From Eleginops maclovinus (lineage: Eukaryota > Chordata > Actinopteri > Perciformes > Eleginopidae), in the NCBI RefSeq assembly GCF_036324505.1, contig NC_086352.1, forward strand, positions 19,589,637-19,653,636: a stretch of 64,000 bases of DNA, read 5' to 3'. Shown piece after piece: positions 38,601 to 64,000 of this stretch. Within the stretch, counting starts at the first letter, position 1; every line of letters begins with the position of its first letter. The notes beneath the pieces were generated by a model that saw nothing but the letters and a program-made list of their open reading frames with translations, was not told where the DNA came from and did not search any database. Both the position numbers and the translations under genes were made by a program.

Positions 38601-39871
38601 TTTTATTTCTTTTATGTTTTTTTTCTTTACACTTAACTGAGTGATATTACAGTACATAGGTTATTTACAACTGTGCAGTAATGTGTGGCAAAATAAATTA
38701 TCTAGAAGGCAGCAAGAATACATTGGTTAACGAATATCAAAACTGTACATAATTTACTGAATACAACTTTTTTTCTATTTTTTTGTTTTTTTCCATTAAA
38801 CTAATATTGGCTCTGTAGTGTTTCAAGTCACTTCCTCAGAAACAATGAAATGCCCAAGTAAAGAAATAGACAAAAACAATATTTCTCTCCTCCTGCCAAA
38901 GCACAAATTTCTCAATAGTCTCTTTGAATCTCAACATTCGTTATGTTTGTTTCTTCTGGTTGTCCTCTGGTGTTTTTGCAGTCCATGGGCGGTCTGATGT
39001 GTTTGTGTTGGAACTAGCAGGGTGGCTGAGGAACACTCCGGTCTGTCCTCAGAGAGCCATGCCTGTCCTCCTCTAGCCAGGCTGAGAGGCTGCAGGATCA
39101 GTCTCTTCCTCTCAGACACTGGGCCCTGACGTGCACACACATCTCCCTCTGCGGTTACCCAGCCTTCTGCAGGCCCTGTTGCACTACTGTTAGGCAGGCC
39201 ATGTGCCGTGTGAAGAGGGCACCCTCTGGGTATATGCTCTTATAGCCCCCAGACCATCAGCGGCTGGTAATAGCTTCCTGGTCTGTCCACCCCAGCTGTC
39301 CATGCGGCCCTGGCTCTGTTGACTTCACCGGGGTCAGCGCCGGACTCGGGTTTAGTTCTCGTGGCCCACCAGGAGCCCTGGATCAACAGGGGAGGCTTCT
39401 CCTCAGTTCTCCCTCAGGACAGGCACCACGCTGTTGGGAGAGCTCCTCTCTGACACCTCATCCCAGTGGTGGGGCTATTGAAGCAGGGACCAAAAAAGAA
39501 TGCAGAAAATATATCTCTATCCACCGACTCACTGAAACTGAGCACTGAGGAGTCGTGTCCCGATGACAGAGCCCCGAAGCAAAAACGGTTTCTGCTTCTC
39601 ACACTCTGATCAAACAAAAGCGTAAAAACTTTAAGGATAAAAGTGCAAGTTGTGTGTTTTCTTTACCCCAGTAAAAACATGTTTCCTTCTTCACGGAAGG
39701 GAATCAAGAGCAAGTTTTTCATCTTTACTCTTTTTCTATAGAATATAATTTTGTCTTGTCTAAAGTCCTCTTTCAAACTTGCTAGCCCTTTCCATTCGTT
39801 CTGTTCAACGAAGTCTCTTTGAGAGGAGTGATTCAGACAAAGTTTGCTTTTAATCTGTGGGTACAGGTGTG
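35630..39871 (-). other. probable long 3' UTR of ankrd11
   Basis: The region lies directly after the ankrd11 stop codon and contains no other recognisable gene. It is T-rich on the + strand and has a G15 run at 38546-38560 and an AT palindrome near 38165-38190. Its extent is inferred, not shown. Confidence 0.4.
38546..38560 (+). repeat. poly-G run (C-run on the ankrd11 sense strand)
   Basis: Fifteen consecutive G in the presumed ankrd11 3' UTR. Length may be unreliable in the assembly. Confidence 0.85.
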
Positions 39872-59626
<19,755 letters not shown>

Positions 59627-59685
59627 CGTTCAGCTCTCCCCACGCCAAGCTTCATTCACGCTGCCATTGCATCGTCATCAACCGT
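59627..59685 (-). other. ankrd11: ankrd11 5' UTR part of the first coding exon
   Basis: The exon begins after the TTTGTTCCAG acceptor at 59686 and gives 59 bases of leader before the ATG. The coding start is therefore not in the first transcribed exon. Confidence 0.7.
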
Positions 59686-60917
59686 CTGGAACAAAGAGAA
59701 AGAGATGGGGGGGTTAGCAACTGGCCACTACGTTTCTTTGAAAACACATTTACACACTGCCAGACGATGCAGCCATTAGCGGCACATCAAGCACTCTATT
59801 TTCAACCATTACACCCCTGATCTGGAGGAGGAGCGGTTGAGAGGGAGGACAGAAGGCCGGGCTGCAGCTGAAACACAGAAAGCTTATCTGCCGTCCAGGC
59901 TGAACCCAAAGAGCAAGCAATGTCTACCCAAACACTTTGAACTATTGGCTCAAAAAGAGAAAGATCAACCTCTCAAAACAACAGAGGCACCCATTTCGTA
60001 TGAATCCTACTGCAACTAAAACTGGTTGAATTATATAATTAAGTTGGACAAAAAGGGCAGACCAAGATGTTGCATAACACCGGAGTTGTGGGAATACTGA
60101 GAGAGCTGGGAACAGCAATGGAATGTCTTTAGGAACGTGACTGGCACGTCTCAACAAAAACCCACTACTTACCACCAAAGCTAGCCATTCCTAAGAATTT
60201 TGGGCTTTACCCTGCCCTAATCCATGGCATCCCTACCATAGTCAGGAAGGAAGATTGAGGTTATTGAGCTTTCTTCCCTTATTACAAAAGCTTGAAATAT
60301 AGTGCTTCTTCAATCAGTTCATAATAAAGTACAAATACAATACTTAAGTCTTCTTTGTCCTCTATGCGAGCACACATCAACAATCCTTCCTGCCTAAATA
60401 GAGGTCTTCTGCTTCACAGGGCCATGAATTAATCATACATTCCATCCCTCAATTCTCTCCTCCATAATGCACTTTTCTTCTGAGTGCGTACAAGTATGAT
60501 CGTACTTGTGACTGACTGACTGACTGACTGAGTGAACAGATGAGACCATGGGTGCATGATTTTCCCTCTACTTTCAAACATTGGCAGTCGTATCTTCCCT
60601 GGCGCCACTTCCACCCTCACCCCCCAACCTTCCCTCTGCAGTTATCCTATTCAAAGGCTGCTATTTATATCACTCCAGTCAAGTCAGTCAAGTCAAAACA
60701 ACCAGCCAGCCAACCAGAGAGGCGCAGGCTGCAGAGGATGTTCTGCTCCCTCTTTTACTGAGGGAGACATGAGCAAACCAAAGCCCCTTCCCCTCTCCTC
60801 TGGCTCATTGTTACTCCCTCTACGCTACTGCTACGACCTCCCCTAACTCCCGCCCCTCACCACACCAAACCAAGTGACAGGAAGGTGGACTACCCTGAGA
60901 AATAAACAAACCTTGTC

Positions 60918-61084
<167 letters not shown>

Positions 61085-61709
61085 CAAACTGGGTCAGCGG
61101 GGCTTCTAGAACAATAACCTCGGCACTATTTTGGGACTACTATGATGGGCAGTTATAGACACGGAGCATTTTGCTGACATGCGGAATACAGAAATATTAT
61201 GAGTGCAAGGTGGAAGTTGGACAAACCACACAGGAGAGAAACCCTGTTCCAAAGCAAGGACCTCATTCCCTTTGCATTTCCATCCCGATTAACATACAAC
61301 AGTAACAAACAGTATATGATGACATATTTTCTCAGCATTAGAAGAATGTCTTATTGCTTGAAATGGTAAAGCAGAGCCGCTTCGATCAAGAGTTCTTATC
61401 AGGGCTCGACTGTGATGGTTCTCTGGTTGCCCTGGGGACCCATTCTGAAACCACTGTACACCAGTTTGAGCTGTTATAATAAAACAGCAGTGGGTGATAA
61501 GAGAAAGTCTTCGGCTGGAAGCTGTTAAGTAGGAGCACAGAGAACACCGTGCTTTGGATTATGAAGGCAGCAAATCATACCGTGAAGAACAGAGCATCAA
61601 ACACAATGTATTAAGTCTGAACATGAGTCTACTGCTCGCACTTTGTGTCTTTAAAGGGGAATGTTTAATGAAACCAAACATTGCTGACTTAGCAATGCAT
61701 ACTCTATTC

Positions 61710-62376
61710 TTAAAGGTCTCCTATTATGCTACATTTGAACAATATATTGTAGGGCAATGTCTATAAAAAACTTGTCTGTGAAGTGTTTTGCTCAAAATAC
61801 CAAACAGATCACCCATTGTAGCCATGCCTCATACCCCTCTATGTCAGCCCTGTTCCTGAAATGCAGATTCTGTGACTGTCGCTTTAAATTTGAGCAGAGC
61901 TGAAGTAGGCCACGCCCCTTTGGAATCTCATGATCTCTCTGTCTGAAGAGAGAAGTTTCTAACGGAGAACCTCAGCTAAACGCTGCGGTGATTAAACCCC
62001 ATATTATGTTCCAAACAACAACATTATTTCTGAAACACTTCTCAGTGTTTACCACTAGAACAGTGACATTATATGTAGTATATATATAAAACAACTTTAC
62101 TCTGAGACCTCCCTGCAGACATCCTGCTGAATACACAGACACACAGAGGTGCTGCTCGAGGGAAATTAGCTGGCGACTGTATATGGGGGATGATAGGTTG
62201 GGACTCGTCACGTGGGCGGGATGCTCAGTTGTACCCCCGTTTTTAGAGATGTGGGTAAGGAGGAAAACAGAGAGGGTTGTATTTTCTGACACTTTGTGAG
62301 TCTCCTTACACACCGGGGTAACACATATGTGTAAAAGACAGCAAAAAGTGAATTTTGCATAATAGGGGACCTTTAA
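61710..62376. mobile_element. TTAA-flanked MITE (667 bp)
   Basis: Near-perfect inverted ends: TTAAAGGTCTCCTATTATGC at 61710 matches the reverse complement of the 62357-62376 end with one mismatch over 20 bases. TTAA at both ends suits a piggyBac-type target duplication, but the family is not confirmed. No transposase is inside, so it would be non-autonomous. Confidence 0.82.
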
Positions 62377-62467
62377 CATCCATCATGTAAAACACTAAAT
62401 AAGTCTGTCTGGATTTTGAGGTTTGAGTGCCACAAAAAATGAACTTGTGAGAAGGATTCCAAAAAAA

Positions 62468-62684
62468 TATACTGCTGTGGAAAAAATTAAGAGATCACTT
62501 CAGCATTATCATTTTCTCTTGTTTTATTATTTATAGGTATGTCTTTGAGTTAAATGATTTAAAAAAAAAATTGTAATCTATGAACTACTGACAACATTTC
62601 TCAGTGTTGGAATTCAACAGACACTGGAATGGCTGCCATACATGTAAAGATTGCGGTCACTTAATTTTTTCCAGAGCTGTATAC
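62468..62684. mobile_element. short TA-flanked MITE (217 bp)
   Basis: Inverted ends: TATACTGCTGTGG followed by AAAAAATTAAGAGATCAC on the left, and TATACAGCTCTGG followed by AAAAAATTAAGTGACCGC on the right, read inward. TA at the ends suits a Tc1/mariner-type non-autonomous element. It has no coding capacity. Confidence 0.8.
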
Positions 62685-63854
62685 CTAAAAACACTAAGAT
62701 TAAGAAGATATGATATGCAGGTATACAACGATAATACAAGCAATACTTTCAGAGTCAAACAGGTTTGAAAGTATTGACTACTGTTTGCTAACCACGGCTT
62801 CTCTTAATCACAATCATGTCCCGACAACAGAGAGGCAGCACTGCTGAATTTAAATGTTTTATACATGACCAAGTGAGGCTAGGCCATGGAGGATACAACT
62901 GCAGAAAGAAGTGGTGAACCGTGAGCCAGAGAGCCCATCTCTTCCAAATGAAGGACATATTACTATCCATTCCTTCCTTCTACCTTGAATTACTCTTACA
63001 CACATTTCTTTCTATTCTCCCCCCACCGTTCATTTCTCTCTTTATCTTCCTCCTGTAACATCCTCTCTTTACTCCGAGCCACTCCCTCTGCGGTCAGATA
63101 GAGGCCAACACTTCAGCATAGTGCAGCACACTGAGTGTACACCCACAGACACACACTTACATCTGGATGTTATAGTACCAACTCATCTGATTTAGGAAGA
63201 TTAGACATTAAAGGGGCACATTCTGACTGAAAATGGGAAGTGATTTTAAAAACCTATATGCAAAAATCTAAATCTCCTCTTAGCTGTGTCTAAAAAACAC
63301 ACAAGCGTAATGAGCACCGGCCAGTATAAATATCAACAAACATAATTTTCAACAGTTAAAACACTTCATATATAACACTCAACAATAGTGTTAATGTATA
63401 GTCCAATTCTGTGATGAAGTGAGTGTCTATAAAAAAGGTTGGAGAACACAAATGGTAATTTAGTTGAAGACGTCTGCTTTATTAAACATGTTTAAATTAT
63501 GACCTGAAATTGGAGGGCTCATAGACTAAGTTCTACCCTTATAGTCCTTAGCATTGGAAGCTATTCTGCTGCAACACACACTTTTGAATATATAGGATAA
63601 CAACAATCAGTAATGACATTCTTCTAGGAAAACACAAAGATGTCACACACACCCACACAGCTTTGAAAAAGGTGATGGTGCACATGCAGAGAAGAAAAGT
63701 AGTTGTTTGCTCAAACAGCATGCCACTCCTCATTGAACACACAGAAACACACCTCAAATGTTCCACACTGACAGCTGCACAACACGGCAGCTGCATGCAG
63801 GGATGGGCATGTTGATCTCTGCCTCATGTCTGCCAGTCTGTCTGTGTGTCTGTG

Positions 63855-63880
63855 CTTGTGTGTGCGTGTGTGTGTGTGTG
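63855..63880 (+). repeat. short GT-rich tract
   Basis: A GT run of about ten units with GC interruption. Confidence 0.7.
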
Positions 63881-64000
63881 CACACGAGTCCCAACCATGG
63901 CACAATCCGATATCAACCAGCATCACCCTCCCTAGCAGCCAGTCAACTCGTGTGTCTGTGTGAGCTGACACGTATGGCACAGTAACATAAATAATGAATG

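Overview
The window looks like nuclear DNA from a teleost fish. The genes are split by many GT-AG introns, and the protein products match vertebrate families. The non-coding DNA carries fish-type repeats: Tc1/mariner elements, a Rex3-like LINE tail, tRNA-derived SINEs, MITEs and very long (CA)n tracts. No prokaryotic, viral or CRISPR features were seen.

Five protein-coding genes are supported exon by exon. On the + strand: the 3' part of haptoglobin (hp, 810-2430), and dpep1-type membrane dipeptidase (13913-20827, ten coding exons). On the - strand: a cytosolic sulfotransferase (8810-10986, six coding exons, probably sult5a1), an SLC22-family transporter (23012-32556, nine coding exons, probably slc22a31), and ankrd11 (39872-59626, twelve coding exons, about 2,880 codons). 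The slc22a31/ankrd11/dpep1 grouping matches the neighbourhood of human 16q24.3 as I recall it, and that supports the orthology calls. Haptoglobin lies elsewhere on human chromosome 16.

Layout: 1-800 is repeat-like DNA upstream of the hp exon. 810-2545 holds hp and its 3' UTR, with a perfect 17-bp hairpin just after the stop. 2.5-8.6 kb is intergenic, with a GT microsatellite, an 83-bp direct repeat pair and a decayed Tc1 fragment. 8.6-11.0 kb is the sulfotransferase. 11.4-13.5 kb is a repeat cluster: (GT)n, a Rex3-like 3' end with a (CATC)n tail, and a truncated Tc1. 13.9-21.0 kb is dpep1. 23.0-32.6 kb is the transporter, with a GC box just upstream. 33.37-34.97 kb is a full-length Tc1 element with a broken transposase. 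35.6-39.87 kb is probably the long ankrd11 3' UTR. 39.9-59.7 kb is ankrd11 coding sequence. 59.7-64 kb is probably ankrd11 5' intron, with a (CA)n tract, a TTAA-flanked MITE and a TA-flanked MITE.

The genes are an ordinary syntenic set and not a shared pathway: a haemoglobin-binding plasma protein, a PAPS-dependent conjugating enzyme, a GPI-anchored peptidase, a membrane transporter and a chromatin co-regulator. I found no convincing undescribed system. The points most worth a second look are an inferred GC-AG intron in dpep1, a microsatellite starting within the first bases of a dpep1 intron, a CAGCAG tandem acceptor and an expandable Glu/Gln tract in ankrd11, the hp 3'-UTR hairpin, and the mobile elements.
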